A stretch of 64,000 bases of DNA. Source: Tipula vernalis (taxonomy: Eukaryota > Arthropoda > Insecta > Diptera > Tipulidae). The position numbers and the translations under genes were made by a program. The notes under the pieces are model-generated. The model had not been told where the DNA came from and did not search any database. It worked only from the letters and a program-made list of their open reading frames with translations. The stretch spans positions 354,063,034-354,127,033 of the forward strand of contig OY282558.1 of assembly GCA_958295665.1 (NCBI GenBank), in the 5' to 3' direction. Positions 1 through 10,891 of the stretch are shown here, piece after piece; position 1 is the stretch's first letter, and the number at the start of each line of letters is the position of its first letter.

Positions 1-100
1 TTTAATTCGCTTAATTTTATTTTTTGATTAAACAAATTTAGGTAAGTTTTGCATTATATTATTTATTGATTTATATTTCATTTTTTTTAAATTTATAGTA

Positions 101-1665
101 ATGGACAATTTCTTCGTAAAGAAACCTCGTCTTGATTACGATAATGTTAATGCTACTGCTAGAACTAGTAGAATTGAAGAGAATGAATAAAATAGAAAAA
201 TCGTGAAATCAACTGGAAAAGTCAATCGTTTGTATGACGAAGAATACTTAAAATTTGGATTTACCTGGACTCTCTGCATTGTATGCGGAAAAATTAGCCA
301 ATAGCGCGATGGCGCCCGCTAAATTAAGGCGTCATTTGACAACTGAACATAAAATCATTTAATAAAAAACAAAGAATATTTTAAAAGGGTTTAAGAAATG
401 CAAGGCAAACAAAGAAAACAATTTGATAAAACGATGAAAGTAAGTGATAAAGTTCAACTTGCGTCGCATAAAATTGCTGAGTTAGTAGCATTAAAATTAA
501 AGCCACACACGATTGACGATTGGAACCGTGATTTTAGACAAAATATTTGTCGGCTTCACAACTTCAAAAAATTTCCACTATATCATATTCCAGTGGTTCT
601 GCGAGCGCTGATGCTAATTTTTGTATGGTGTTACAGCTTTATTTTATTCCGATAGGTAGTGCTTTCTCTCTATTTCCAATCATCAATAGCAGAACCTCTC
701 ATTTTACGTGCCTGCTGTGAAATAGTGACAATTATTTGGTGGTATTGTGGTATTTTAATAGTGAAATTTTGAAGATTCCGGTATCTGATGATACGATTCG
801 TAGAAGAATTAATGGCATAGTCCTGCAACATTGAAAGAACAGTCGCAGGTAAGCTTGTTAATATGCCTTTTGCATTACAAGTAGACGAATCAATTGATAT
901 AAGTGGCAAGGCGCAGCTCTTAGGCTTTATACGATTTATTTATGAACAAAAGATAATAAATCAATTGAACTTTTGGGTCGTACAACTGGTCAAGAATCCC
1001 GTTTATTTCTTCTGAATTTTCTAGTTTTACTTTAAATGAAGGAGAAGAATTGACGTCGCTTTCTTCAGATCGTGGATTAAAATTACAGTTCCATGAAAAT
1101 ACTCCTGAACATTTTTGGATCTCTGTTAAAGATGAATACCCGAGTATAAGCAAAAAATCCCTGAACATATTAGCTGCATTTCTTGACGCATCGTGATCCG
1201 GATCAGATCAAAATTTACATGTGAAGCAACAACAACATTTGATCCAACATTCGTTTTGGATCACAAATGGTGATCTAAAAATAGTTGACCAATATTTTGT
1301 AGTTGAACAATATTCTGTAAAGCGACAAAGAATATAATGAATACAGTACGAGTATGAAGAGAAAGATTCAAAACGAAACGAGACAAAAAATGGAATTTTG
1401 GTGTTTGTTTGTTTTACGCATTTTTGTGTCGTTTCAGGAGACACGATCTAATCTGGATCAGATCAAACATCAAGAAATGCGGCTTCTATTGTTATTTTCC
1501 ACGTCATATCTTTGCGAAGCAGGATTTTCAACTATGGTCAATATAAAGACAAACAAATGCGAGAGACTAGGGAATTTAGAAGAAGAAATGCGTGTAGCGT
1601 TATCATTTATTCATCCCAATATCGCTGAGATCTGTAAAGATCGTCCAGCTCATGGATCGCATTAA
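101..1665 (+). pseudogene. Decayed hAT transposase (ZBED5-like)
   Basis: Conceptual reading in shifting frames gives the parts of a hAT transposase of the ZBED5 type in the right order. The ATG at 101 opens a reading frame that stops after 29 codons (TAA at 188). A BED-like zinc-finger region follows at about 225-360 (YDEEYLKFGF, then CIVCGK). The frame at 398-655 holds KTMKVSDKVQLASHKIAELV, which matches the family's linker. Around 780-960 I read SDDTIRRRIN and VDESIDISGKAQLL, the region of the first catalytic Asp. Around 1095-1165 there is EHFWISVKDEYPSISKK. The C-terminal dimerisation region at 1477-1665 holds STSYLCEAGFSTMV and the usual C-terminal SH before the stop. Several stops and frameshifts and an insertion at about 1175-1480 make it non-coding. 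The 5' end of the element may lie outside the window. Confidence 0.8.
1175..1480. mobile_element. Possible short insertion inside the hAT relic
   Basis: The hAT coding similarity breaks off near 1170 and resumes near 1477. The two edges carry an inverted pair: GCATTTCTTGA at 1176-1186 and its reverse complement at 1470-1480. Both are followed inward by GATC-rich sequence (GGATCAGATC on each side). This suggests a roughly 300-bp MITE-like insertion. I could not define a target duplication. A short RNA-like or spacer segment of the original element is the alternative. Confidence 0.35.
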
Positions 1666-1789
1666 GTTTCAGATTTTTTTAAAAGTATTGTAATTTTAAT
1701 TGTGTTTTCAATAAATATATTTGCATCAATCAATATCGGTACATATTTTATTTATATACATATTATTTTCTAAAAGTAGCACTTGGAAG

Positions 1790-1985
1790 CAGGGGGTTGC
1801 CAATCACACGCTGCGACACGATTCCGTTTCTTTTTTTGCTCTATAATAATGGAGTGTTTTTGCGAATATTATTCTGTTTTTTAATGCTCTTTTGGTTTCA
1901 AAAAGGTTAGCAACCCGCGCCCCCTGTTTTAAAGTTTCTGCTGATCAGAGTTTAGTGTTCCCCGACTTCAAAAAGTTTGAGAACC
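1790..1985. mobile_element. hAT-type ends / short MITE downstream of the hAT relic
   Basis: CAGGGGGTTGCC at 1790 and its inverted counterpart ending CCCCTG at 1926 bound a 137-bp piece, in the style of hAT MITEs that begin CAGGG. Just beyond, 1953-1985 reads as the end of a second hAT family (TAGTGTTCCCC, then AAGTTTGAGAACC). It may be the 3' terminus of the decayed transposase element at 101-1665. No clean 8-bp target duplication was found. Confidence 0.4.
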
Positions 1986-1989
1986 AAGG

Positions 1990-2600
1990 ATTTACGCTGT
2001 TATCATAGTTTTATGAGATAGACATATACAAGTACAAGAAATGATACTTGCTATCATGTTTTAATATTACATCAATTTCTTTCTAATATTACGTCATTTG
2101 TGGAGTTTATGAGCGAAAAAACATATGAGTGAAAAATTACATAGAGTTAAATACATGTCATTTTGAATTCAAAAAATAAAACATTTTATATTAATTAGGA
2201 TAGTTCCTATTACAACACGAGAGGGAAGGGGAGATTTATCTTCTTTATTCTTCTAATATAGGGCCACATTTTAATATATGAACGGGTTTTGTTCTAACCA
2301 ATAAACAACACAGCGACTGCCGCAAAATGGCATTGATGGAAATTAATAACCTTGGGTGTCGAGTATCAAAAACGTTTACCCAAATAATTACCCAAGTCAT
2401 ATCGCTTTTGCTCGTTTGAGTAGTTTATTGTTTAAACCAATAACATGAATATCACAGGGATTGTCGCAAGAAGCCATTAATATGGAAAAATAGCCTTAAG
2501 TGTCGTGAATCAAATGGTGTGATGTATTCAACAATTTCAACCTAACAATAATATCAATTTTCGAAACTAAACAGCCAAATGTCATTGAAATTCGCAATGT
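1990..2600. other. No recognisable feature
   Basis: AT-rich sequence with scattered short open frames only. I see no coding similarity, no long inverted repeat and no RNA gene. Confidence 0.5.
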
Positions 2601-2800
2601 GGATTAACTCAAAATTATTTCGATGATCTTGCCAAACGCGAAATATGCTAGAAAAATATCGTCTATGTAAAAAATGTAGGTAAATCTTAGAAAGCTTAAA
2701 AACAAAATTCTTGATAAATCACTAATTCTGTAAACAGATACTACTAACCCTTGCAAGTTTCGAAGAATATTGAGAACACGAGTAATATCGAAACGCTAGT
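2600..2800. repeat. Dispersed repeat family D, copy 1
   Basis: The stretch around 2680-2770 (AAATCTTAGAAAGCTTAAAA, CACTAATTCTGTAA, TTTCGAAGAA) is clearly similar to 41650-41740 in the same orientation. The same TCGAAAAATCT-like vocabulary fills 7920-8330 and, reverse-complemented, 49170-50240. It looks like an old, diverged non-coding repeat; its class is unknown. Confidence 0.45.
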
Positions 2801-2838
2801 ATAATAACACTGACAGAGTGCAAATGGCACCATTAAGC

Positions 2839-3512
2839 GTGTTCCATTGGCGTTAGCAAACTACTCACAAGTACTTGTATCTACTCGCAACTACTCATGT
2901 TGAAGTGATGGTGTAGTTGTTAGAAGTAGCTACGCATATAATTAACAACAGAGGGATTTTAGTTTAACAAATTCTAATAGAACCAATTTTGGTTGTGTGA
3001 AACGTTGTTTTTAACCCTATCCAACCAAGGTATGCCTTTTTGGCTCGTTTGATAAATCCATTGATTTTCAAAATAATGTTAATTTAGTTATAAACTTGTA
3101 TGTATTTTATTTTGAAACATTTCCATACAACGTACTTGACATCTACTCATTCTCTGCAAAAATTTAGTAAATTATTTGATTAGAATTTGAATTTACTGAC
3201 ATAACAAAAATATGTTGGCTCGATTAGGGTTAAAAATATTTTCACTGCAAAATGCTTCTTATAATTTTTGTTTATGTTTGTGATACGACGCGCAATTGTT
3301 AAATCGTAAAAATATTTTGATTATTTTGTTGTTTAATGTTTTTTATTACTTATTATTAATTATTATTAATGGAACAATGTTTTTTTCTTATCAAAATCTA
3401 GCAGTTTTATTTAAATTGAGGTTATGTTTTACTACTGTCACAAAAATTCGCATTCCATTGAACATCTACTCACAAATACTTGGCAGTAGGAAATTGTTTC
3501 CAATGGAACACA
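2839..3512. repeat. Possible element bounded by GTGTTCCATTGG inverted repeats
   Basis: GTGTTCCATTGG near 2839 and CCAATGGAACAC near 3500 are exact inverted copies. TACTCACAAGTACTTG-like words recur next to both. They could be the ends of a 670-bp non-autonomous element. The interior has no coding similarity. With only 12 bp of clean inverted repeat this is tentative. Confidence 0.25.
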
Positions 3513-3518
3513 GTGATT

Positions 3519-3693
3519 ATGTTAAAATAAAATTGTACATACAAGTTGCGCTATTTTAATATAAATGGAACAATTATCAACATTTTAAAAACTACAAAAA
3601 ATTTGTGGTAGATATAAAAAAAAGAATGATAATATTTGTATTAATACCGATACCATAAACTCGTGGCGCAACTTTATAAACCTTATGCAGGAG
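3519..3693 (+). repeat. Dispersed repeat family A, copy 1
   Basis: Contains TTAAAATAAAATTGTACATA, then CAAGTTGCGCTATTTTA, then ATTAATACCGATACCAT and TCGTGGCGC. The same words in the same order occur at 7265-7520 and, reverse-complemented, at 7600-7760 and 34885-34980. A non-coding MITE-like family is the simplest reading. Confidence 0.6.
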
Positions 3694-3735
3694 ACCCACG
3701 AAATTAGTCAAAACGTTTTGGCCTATTATAGTAGG

Positions 3736-4030
3736 CAAGACAATTTGTCTAAACGTAAAGCCTGCATTCCATGAGAAAAATTGACTGACAGTCAAAAAAA
3801 ACGAAAAGAGAAAAATAATCTGATGCCCCATATAAGAGACAAAGGCAACGTTTTTTATTTTATAGAAAAACAATTTTGCTGTGAAATAAAAAATAAAATA
3901 AAAAACGTTGTCCTTGGCTCTTACAAGAGCATCAGATTGTTTTTCTCTTTTCGTTTTTTTTGACTGTCAGTCAATTTTTCTCATGGAATACAGGCTTAAC
4001 TCACACACAATCAGACAAATTGTTCCAAGC
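3736..4030. mobile_element. Foldback (long palindromic) MITE
   Basis: A near-perfect palindrome of about 295 bp. AAGCCTGCATTCCATGAGAA at 3758 is mirrored by TTCTCATGGAATACAGGCTT ending at 3997. TTGACTGACAGTCAAAAA is mirrored by TTTTTGACTGTCAGTCAA. The arms run to an inner loop at about 3864-3892 flanked by CAACGTTTTTTATTTTAT and its inverse. The outermost match is CAATTTGTCT at 3741 against AGACAAATTG ending near 4022. No coding capacity. The transposon class is unknown because no target duplication is clear. Confidence 0.75.
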
Positions 4031-4599
4031 CAAATTGTTTTGTGTTTTTAATTAAGAGCGGATCAAAGCAACCACTTTTGGTATAATATTACATTTTGTT
4101 TTATGTCGAGTTCTGTAGGATTTTTGAAATATAGCAATTTTGAACGTGTCTCATAGATCGTACAAGCAAATTTATTTTGTGATTTAAACAAAACAACAAT
4201 TTTTTTAGATTTGAGGTTAGTTGCCAGGAAAAGTTTTGTTTATATTAATAAACAAGAATATTTGAAATGGAAACTTGTGACTACGTAGTCGTAAAAAATA
4301 TAAGCAATTTTGTAATTTTTATTCATGAATAACGATTTATAAAACTGTGGCCCTATTCTGGTTTTCCCAGCGAGTTGAGAATTGGGAATTGATTTATTGT
4401 ATGTAATTTTTTAGTGGATTTTGGTATTATTTTTTTACAAAGCATGTTATATTTTGGGGCAAAAAAGTACCATTTCATAGTAATTTTGTTATTTATTTTT
4501 CCCTAAAAATTTGGTTGGGAATAATTTTTTCAAAAAACATGAACAAAATACCAACCGTTCAGTAGCTTTGGAAAATCATGCACTAAAATGTCACAATAA

Positions 4600-5062
4600 A
4601 GGCATTGATGCATGCAAAAAAAATTACTTTAAGGTAAAAAATACAGCGCGCTGATTGGTTGATTTGAACCCTTATACGACAAAAAAAAAGTCATATGTTG
4701 AGAATACATTACAACTTTTTTATGTTATGACACTTAATAGATTTAACATTTTACTTGTCATAAATGTATCGTTCTCACTGTTTGAGGTTTCATTCCCGAT
4801 TTATAAGATGAACACAATTATAAAAAATAAGAAGAAACAAATTTGTCATATGGTAAATTTATATAACATTAAAAAAAGTGACAGCAATTTTTTAAGGTTA
4901 TTTAAATTTACCATACGACAAAAAATTTGCCGTATATGAAATTGAAAAATGTCCGATTTTTTTATTTTTGCCTTAAAGGTTTTCAAGATGGCTGTTTATT
5001 GGCCAATCAGTGCGCCGTATTTTTTTACCTTAGGAAATTTTTTCCATGTATCACTCTGCCTT
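4600..5062. mobile_element. MITE family B, copy 1
   Basis: Inverted termini: AAGGTAAAAAATACAGCGCG near 4632 against a mirrored CGCCGTATTTTTTTACCTTA at 5012-5031, with outer GATGCATG and CATGTATCAC words. The interior holds GACAAAAAATTTGCCGTATA and ATTTTTGCCTTAAAGG, which recur at 30840-30905. The second copy at 30765-30985 shares ends and interior, which supports a real non-autonomous family. No coding region. Confidence 0.6.
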
Positions 5063-5290
5063 ACAACTAGATCACACCTACTCTCCACCTGCCAATAACA
5101 TCGATTTATACCATTAAAATTCGAACAGTTGCTAGTGGAGACACGGAATTGCAACGTCTTGCCAAATGTCAAACAATCATTTGCTGCCAAGAAGGCATAA
5201 CTTCATTGTATACCTAAATTTTTGATTTCTTGACTGTATTCAAAAAACATGGCTACCAGTTTCGAATTGAATTTTTTTAATTTGTAGTTA
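5063..5290 (+). repeat. Direct repeat family C, copy 1
   Basis: Shares a long, easily aligned stretch with 6525-6747 in the same orientation: TATACCATTAAAATTCGAAC, then ATCATTTGCTGCCAAGAAGG, then TTTGTAGTTAGAA. The copies are 1.46 kb apart and differ by substitutions and small indels. This is either an old local duplication or two copies of one non-coding element. Confidence 0.65.
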
Positions 5291-5299
5291 GAATATTCT

Positions 5300-6520
5300 A
5301 GATTTTTTGTAAGGTGGTGTCTTACCTAAATTTTTATTGTGGGCAGTTGTGCGAAACAGTTGTGCGAAACACAAAATTGCTGTAAATCATTTTTTCTTGA
5401 TTCAGAGCAATTTTTTTGTACTCAAATCCTCATTAACTTTAACAATAGTTTTTGATTTATAAGCCAGCGACCACGAAACGACTTCAAACACTATTTTTTC
5501 TTGATTCAATATACTAAAGCAATTGTATGCTGTGCAGGTTCGATAAGCATCTGTGTAAATGTTTTACTCTAGAGTTTTCTTGTATTCAATAGCTAATGTA
5601 TAAAACCAGAGCGTTCTAGAGTATAGAGCCATAATAATCATGAAGTATTTTTTAGAAGCTTTTTCACAGAATTTGTAACGATTTCATTTAAAAAATCTTC
5701 TTAGGAAAAAAATGATTTCAAATATGTTTTATGTGTTTTACTATGAATAGTTTAGTTTTTCCCCTCGTTTCTAATTCCCTTATAAAAGCTTCCTCTTTTA
5801 GACTATAGGCTTTGTATAATCTAGCTTGCTTTGATAAAACTCGTGTTTAGTTTGTTTTCCCTCCTAAATTTACTTTTAAAATTTTATTACTAGCTCTCAA
5901 ATTTGGAAAACTTGTGCAAGTTTGATGCGAATACACAACAACAATAGAGGGAATTTAGTTTTCACAATAATAAATTTATAATGTCGTGCCTAGTTTTGTT
6001 CTTTTGTAAATATTTCACTTTTAAATTATAGAAATAATTAAAATAAAAGCAATTTACGCATAAAAACCAAATTTTTTCGTGAAAATGAGTTCAGCAAATT
6101 CCGATAGGTAACCATTTGTCGTTTGGTTCACATAAACTAATTATATAATATACGATGGCGGATTGCTTTAGGTAAAAATGTATTGGTGGTCATAGCAAAT
6201 TAAATTTTTAGGTTAGATTCGAAACGAAATTTAATTCTAGTAAAGCACGATCTGAACACATTTGTTTATACGCTGCGCTCGCCTTTAATCATGATTTGTA
6301 AGTCAAATTTGTGTTAACACAATTTTGCTTTATTGTGTATGCATGGCCTCATAAAGCAGAATGCAATGTTTGCCGTTCTTTGTTTTATGAAACAAAATGT
6401 TTTACGTAAAACTGTTTTGCCTAATTCATTGTGCATTTCGTCATATAATTAAATGTATTTTTGACCACAAGTTACTTTAAGACAAGAAAAAAACGTTTTG
6501 ACTAATTTGGTGTGTCGCCA
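5300..6520. other. No recognisable feature
   Basis: AT-rich non-coding sequence between the two family C repeats. I see no gene, RNA or long inverted repeat. GTTGTGCGAAACA is repeated once in tandem near 5346-5371. Confidence 0.5.
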
Positions 6521-6524
6521 GCCT

Positions 6525-6750
6525 TACACCTACTTTCCACCTGACATTAAAATCGAGTTATACCATTAAAATTCGAACAGTTGCTAGTGGATACACGAAA
6601 TTGCAATGACTTGCCATATGTCATACAATCATTTGCTGCCAAGAAGGCATAACATGATTGTATATCAAAATTTAACATTTCTTGGCTGGATTGAAAAACA
6701 TGGTTACCAGTTTCGAATGGAAGTTTTCTAATTTGTAGTTAGAAACTTTT
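6525..6750 (+). repeat. Direct repeat family C, copy 2
   Basis: Second copy of the repeat described at 5063-5290, with the same order of words and roughly the same length. It lacks the ACTAGATCACA stretch of the first copy. Confidence 0.65.
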
Positions 6751-7028
6751 TTTAAAAAAAAAATAAATTTTTGTTGAGATATTTTTAAATACATACTTAA
6801 AAATATGGCAGCCAAAAAAGAATCATTAAAATACATATACGTGTGACGATCTTTTTTGCAAAATTTTTTGCACAATTTCTTTAAAATATCAAAACGCAAA
6901 CGATTTCTAACCGTCAAATTTATTGTATGTTTTCCTCACCCGACGCCATTTTTTATATTTTTGTTACAAGATATGGTAATTGTAATGGTAAAATTTATGT
7001 CAGATGGAGTAGCCGGGTTAGTCTGTCA

Positions 7029-7895
7029 ATGCAATTAGATTAGTAGCTTATCCCTAGTCTGTCAGAGGTTTTATACGACTCACAGATGAGGGATTAGCTA
7101 AGTACGTTTAGTGAATTTTCTAGATTATCTCTAGTGTGTCAAGTTCAAGATTAGGTAATCACTTTTTATTTCGAGATTAGTGACTAAGCGTGAGTAGTGA
7201 ACTAATCTCTCGATATTTTGAAATTTATCTCTTTTTAATGTGTTTAGTGGAAGTACAAGTGGCGCCATTATATGTAAATGTTAAAATAAAATTGTAAATA
7301 CAAGTTGCGCTATTTTATTTGAAAACTACAAAATTTGTGCTATTTAAAGTATAAATAAAAAAGATTGAAATTTATAATTAATAATAAAAGTATTTACATT
7401 AGAATTTATTTTTTAATGTCTATATAGTTTTCTTTTAATTTATTTATTGAACAAAACAAACAAAAATCAGCAACAAGAGGGATGACATTAATACCGATAC
7501 CATCAACTTATGGCGCCACATACTAAACCTTAGTAGGTCATTGCAATTAGATTAGTGGTAGATTAGATAATTGGGATTAGCTGGTCGGTCAGTAGTATTA
7601 GCTAGTGGCGCCACGAGTTTGTATAATACGTATTAATACAAATATCATCATAACACAAACACATAGTTCTACAGTATCTGTATTAAAATAGAACAACTTG
7701 TATTTGCAATTTTATTTTGACATTTACATTTAATGGTAACACTTGTACCTCCGCTTAATTCAATAAAAAGAGATAAACTACTTCAATATATTGAGTGATT
7801 AGTCACTAAAATAAAAATCGATTAGCTAATCTTGAATTTAACCCACTTATAGGGCTTAGTTAATCCCTAGTTTGTCAATGGTGTTAGAATTCTAG
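7029..7895. mobile_element. Foldback element, family A, copy 2
   Basis: About 870 bp with two long diverged inverted arms. The left arm (about 7029-7340) reads, in order, TCCCTAGTCTGTCA, TTCAAGATTAG, a TATCTCTTTTTAAT word, GTACAAGTGGCGCC and ATACAAGTTGCGCTATTTTA. The right arm (about 7600-7895) holds the reverse complements in mirror order, ending AATCCCTAGTTTGTCAATGG. The centre keeps ATTAATACCGATACCATCAA. Copies at 3519-3693 and 34885-35215 show that it is a family. No coding region. Confidence 0.65.
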
Positions 7896-8335
7896 AACAA
7901 CGTTATTTGCAAACAAATTTCAATATTCCTCAAAAAAACTCGGATAAACTTAAAATCATAGAAATATCTTGAAAAATCAAGAGCTTACTAAGAATCTAGA
8001 AAACATGACAATGACGATAAGTTGGAACAACTTAATTCGATTCGATTATCTCGAATAATATCGAAAATTTCGAGCTCGGAAAATCTCAGAAAATATCGAA
8101 AATCTTGATACATCACTGAATTCTGAGTTCTAGAATAAAAAATCTCGAATAAAAATAGTTTTCTAGAATAATCTTGACAAATCTCAATGCCAAGCAATTC
8201 AGAGGCAAAAACCTTTCTCAAAAAAAAAAAACTAAAAATTTTCGAATAATCTCGAAAATATTGAGTAATATTGATAATTTCGAATAAATTAGATACCAAG
8301 CATTAAGTTGCTTTTCAAACCCAAATATCTAGGTT
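7896..8335. repeat. Dispersed repeat family D, copy 2
   Basis: A run of degenerate, loosely tandem words such as TCGAATAATATCGAAAAT and ATCTCGAAAAT, seen also at 2600-2800, 41440-41740 and reverse-complemented at 49170-50240. Short open frames here follow from this composition and show no protein similarity. Confidence 0.4.
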
Positions 8336-8701
8336 ATTAGGTTATACACTTGAACTTGGGAAAACCACCAAACTCAATGTGTCAGCGTTTATATTTAAAT
8401 CTACACTGTATTGAATAATATCGAAAATCTGGGATAATGTGATTTGAAAAGTTCGTGAAGCGCCACCTATAACTACATTGAACGTATATTCACTCTTTAA
8501 ATGAATGCATACGAAATTTAAAGTCGATCTGTCAAATAGTTTTGTTCAGACTGTCGTGTTTTTGATTTTTTAAAATGGAAAAATGGAACATTGCGCTGTC
8601 ATTAAATTCTTTGTGAAAAAAGGTTTAAATATTATGGAAATTTATAATGAAATATAAAAAATTTCCTTAGCCTCTAATCCTTTTTTCACAAAAAATTTAA
8701 T

Positions 8702-8947
8702 AACAGCACGATGATACCAAACGGCGCAGTAGTTAAAGCTGCGGTGTTTGGATCGGGAGGTACCGGGTTCGAATCCCGGTAGGGGCGGGATGCAAAAGGG
8801 ATTTTTCATCATTTGATTACGATCGGTGATGATGATGAACACATCTATGACCCCCTGTTGAGAGTGCAGAATCCATGGGCCGACCCACCTTTCATGTCAG
8901 ATTGCAAAGATTACAACCACAAAAAAAAAAAAAAACAGCACGATGAT
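8702..8947 (+). repeat. 14-bp target-site duplication around the SINE
   Basis: AACAGCACGATGAT occurs at 8702-8715 and again at 8934-8947, directly bordering the SINE body and its A tail. Such duplications are the signature of LINE-driven target-primed integration. Confidence 0.85.
8716..8933 (+). mobile_element. tRNA-derived SINE, full length
   Basis: A 218-bp unit with an internal RNA polymerase III promoter: an A-box-like CGGCGCAGTAG at 8722-8732 and a consensus B box, GGTTCGAATCC, at 8766-8776, 44 bp apart. The T-arm stem ACCGGG/CCCGGT is intact, but the flanking acceptor arm does not pair, so this is not a working tRNA gene. A non-tRNA body follows (about 8790-8915), then an A-rich tail of about 15 A. 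Exact 14-bp direct repeats flank it. The intact B box, tail and duplication suggest a fairly recent insertion. The partner LINE is unknown. Confidence 0.85.
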
Positions 8948-9124
8948 CAATTTTGTCTATTTGCAAAAAATACTAAAACACGTCAGCTGTTTGGACAAAG
9001 CTATTTGACAGAACGACTTCAAATTTCATATGAGTTCATAAGAAAATTATGTGCGTTCAATGTAGTTGTAGATGTATTTCTACTAGAAGAATATATGTGG
9101 CTCACCACGAACTTTTCAAATCAC

Positions 9125-9780
9125 CTCGATAGAGTTTATGCTATGTCTGATTAAGCTTTTTCTATTGCGATCTCTTTTCGTTACGTACTTTTCCTTTCCT
9201 TCAATATCGACAAAGTATCACTAAACAAAAATTTGTGTGAAAAAACAACACGAATATACGCAATATAAAATGTTGTTTCATTCGAGCAAGCTGAGATAGC
9301 AGCATAAAAGCATAATTAAAAAGCAAACCGAGTACAATTTTCTTCTTGAAACAGAAGAGACAAAACTCTATCGAATTCGATTCGAAAGTGATGTTACAAC
9401 ATCCCACCCCTGGTACATGTTTGGTGTGCGATTTTATATTAGCACGTTCTAAAGTTACCAAATAAATTTGTAAACAAGTTAAAATTTCCGCCACTTTGGT
9501 GGTTCCGGTTATTTTGCTGTTTAATTACAGAAAAGATTTCAGTTTTTTGGAATTATACTTTTAATATTAAAAATGCCAAATGTTAACTAGAATAAAAACG
9601 ACAGTTAACTGAAATAACAAGAATCTTAAGCTTGATGCAACTGCTAATTAATGTGCCATCATATATGAGATCTTAAACACAGGTCAAACGGTTACAATTT
9701 TAAACATTAAACTTTTCCGAAAGCAATTAAGCTAGGAACAAATTTTTTATCAAAATGTCTAATTAAGATAAAAAAGAGGA
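9125..9780. other. No recognisable feature
   Basis: AT-rich sequence without coding similarity, long repeats or RNA genes that I can recognise. Confidence 0.45.
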
Positions 9781-10130
9781 CGTTGTCTTAGCCATAATTG
9801 AAAAAAGTCAAGAAGATGGAAGCATCACATTGGAAAGATGGAGGTTTGGATAGAGGTAATATATAGAACTAAATAAAGGTAATTTGGATGATTCAAATTA
9901 ACCTTGACCATTCTAAGGCTACTTCGGCAGCTCTCTTCCTCAGATTGACCGGATGAGGTAATCCAGGAACCCTGGAACTCCCAAACGGTATAAAATTGTA
10001 TCCTCCAGTAAGTCTGTGAAGATCAGATTTTGTATTTTTGGGTAAAATGATTTAAACATTTTCCTACTTTCTCAATACAACAGAAGTCAGTCTGGAGATA
10101 GACACTTGCAGTTTCTAGCTGTTTTCAGCC
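9780..10130 (+). pseudogene. Jockey-like LINE remnant (end of ORF1, start of ORF2)
   Basis: At 9785-9850 I read VVLAIIEKSQEDGSITLERW, resembling the C-terminal ORF1 region of insect Jockey-type LINEs. From about 9890 I read IQINLDHSKATSAAL, the typical opening of a Jockey-clade endonuclease (QINLxHSKxA). A frame change follows, then an EPWNSQTV-like piece matching the QEPW segment. It is truncated before the endonuclease catalytic residues, and a stop and frameshifts are present. A relic, not a gene. Confidence 0.55.
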
Positions 10131-10352
10131 TAAACTAACCTACCATATAGGTAGTGAAAAAAATATTTTTGTTTTATACGAAATACGTTATCAGCGCCTT
10201 CTAGGTTATCATTATACTATCTTGATACAAATATAGCATGGGACCCATTCGGGCCCCAGTACGTTGGCAATGGGTATTTTACCATGAGAATAGTAAGTAA
10301 AATTTGAATGTCAACAAAAAAAAATGTTCCATATTGACATCTGTCATCTACA

Positions 10353-10357
10353 GTCAT
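10353..10357. repeat. Target-site duplication GTCAT, left
   Basis: GTCAT lies directly before the 5' LTR and is repeated at 21177-21181 directly after the 3' LTR. A 5-bp duplication fits BEL/Pao integration. Confidence 0.9.
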
Positions 10358-10891
10358 TGTTACGGCCGTAAAAGGAAAACCATAGAGTAGTAGAAAATAA
10401 TATAATTTGCATTGTATAAAAAAGCAGCATCTTCTATGCGATCCTGTAGAGATAAATGTTACGTTTAAAATTGTAATAGTATTTGTGTACATAGAAAATA
10501 ATATAATTTGCATTGTATAAAAAAGCAGCATCTTCTATGCGATCCTGTAGAGATAAATGTTACGTTTAAAATTGTAATAGTATTTGTGTACATAGAAAAT
10601 ATGTATGCAAAAGAAATGTATATAATATGAAAAGTATATAAGGAATATGTATGTCGTGGTAATAGAAAAAAGAAGGAATATAAAAAATGTGGAATTAATA
10701 TAAAAAAGATCATAGTGGTGTAGAGATCGAAAGAGTAAAGTAAAATAAATTAATTAATCGTGAAAAAGGGAATTTTGGGTTTTGTATTGGAAAAAGGGGT
10801 TATAGTTTCGGACTAAAGGAATTTGGGAAATTTCTATTAAGGAATCACGCGGGTTTGTGGAAAAGCAAGCGGATTAAGCAAGGTCGTATCA
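10358..10891 (+). repeat. 5' LTR with a 101-bp tandem duplication
   Basis: 534 bp, TG...CA ends, matching 20744-21176 throughout. The length difference of 101 bp is wholly explained by an exact tandem repeat: 10391-10491 and 10492-10592 (each beginning TAGAAAATAATATAATTTGC). The duplication is upstream of the TATA-like box, so in U3. Since LTRs are copied from one template at integration, it probably arose after insertion, or by template slippage in one LTR during reverse transcription. Confidence 0.95.
10635..10642 (+). promoter_or_regulatory. Candidate TATA box of the LTR promoter
   Basis: TATATAAG at 10635-10642, with an identical copy in the 3' LTR at 20920-20927. The position in the middle of the LTR suits a U3/R boundary some 25-30 bp downstream. 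Based on motif only. Confidence 0.45.

Larger units (their letters stand above)
8439..9124. mobile_element. Foldback element, target of a SINE insertion
   Basis: GTGATTTGAAAAGTTCGTG at 8439 is mirrored by CACGAACTTTTCAAATCAC ending at 9124. Further inward, ACTACATTGAACG, then CTGTCAAATAGTTTTGT, then GTGTTTTTGATTTTTT have mirrored partners at 9050-8950. A second, inner palindrome at about 8596-8706 is built on TTTGTGAAAAAAGG and CCTTTTTTCACAAA. The SINE at 8716-8933 lies in the right half. No coding region of its own. Confidence 0.7.

Noticed and set aside
3781..3963. Open frames over the palindrome at 3592-3963
   Set aside because: They run through both arms of a foldback element and have only low-complexity content.
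8716..8790. A functional tRNA gene
   Set aside because: A and B boxes are present but the acceptor arm does not pair and no sound anticodon arm can be drawn; the flanks are those of a SINE.
8642..8842. Small protein with a PLPGFEPGTSRS-like stretch on the minus strand
   Set aside because: That stretch is the antisense reading of the tRNA-like T arm of the SINE and is seen wherever such sequences are translated.
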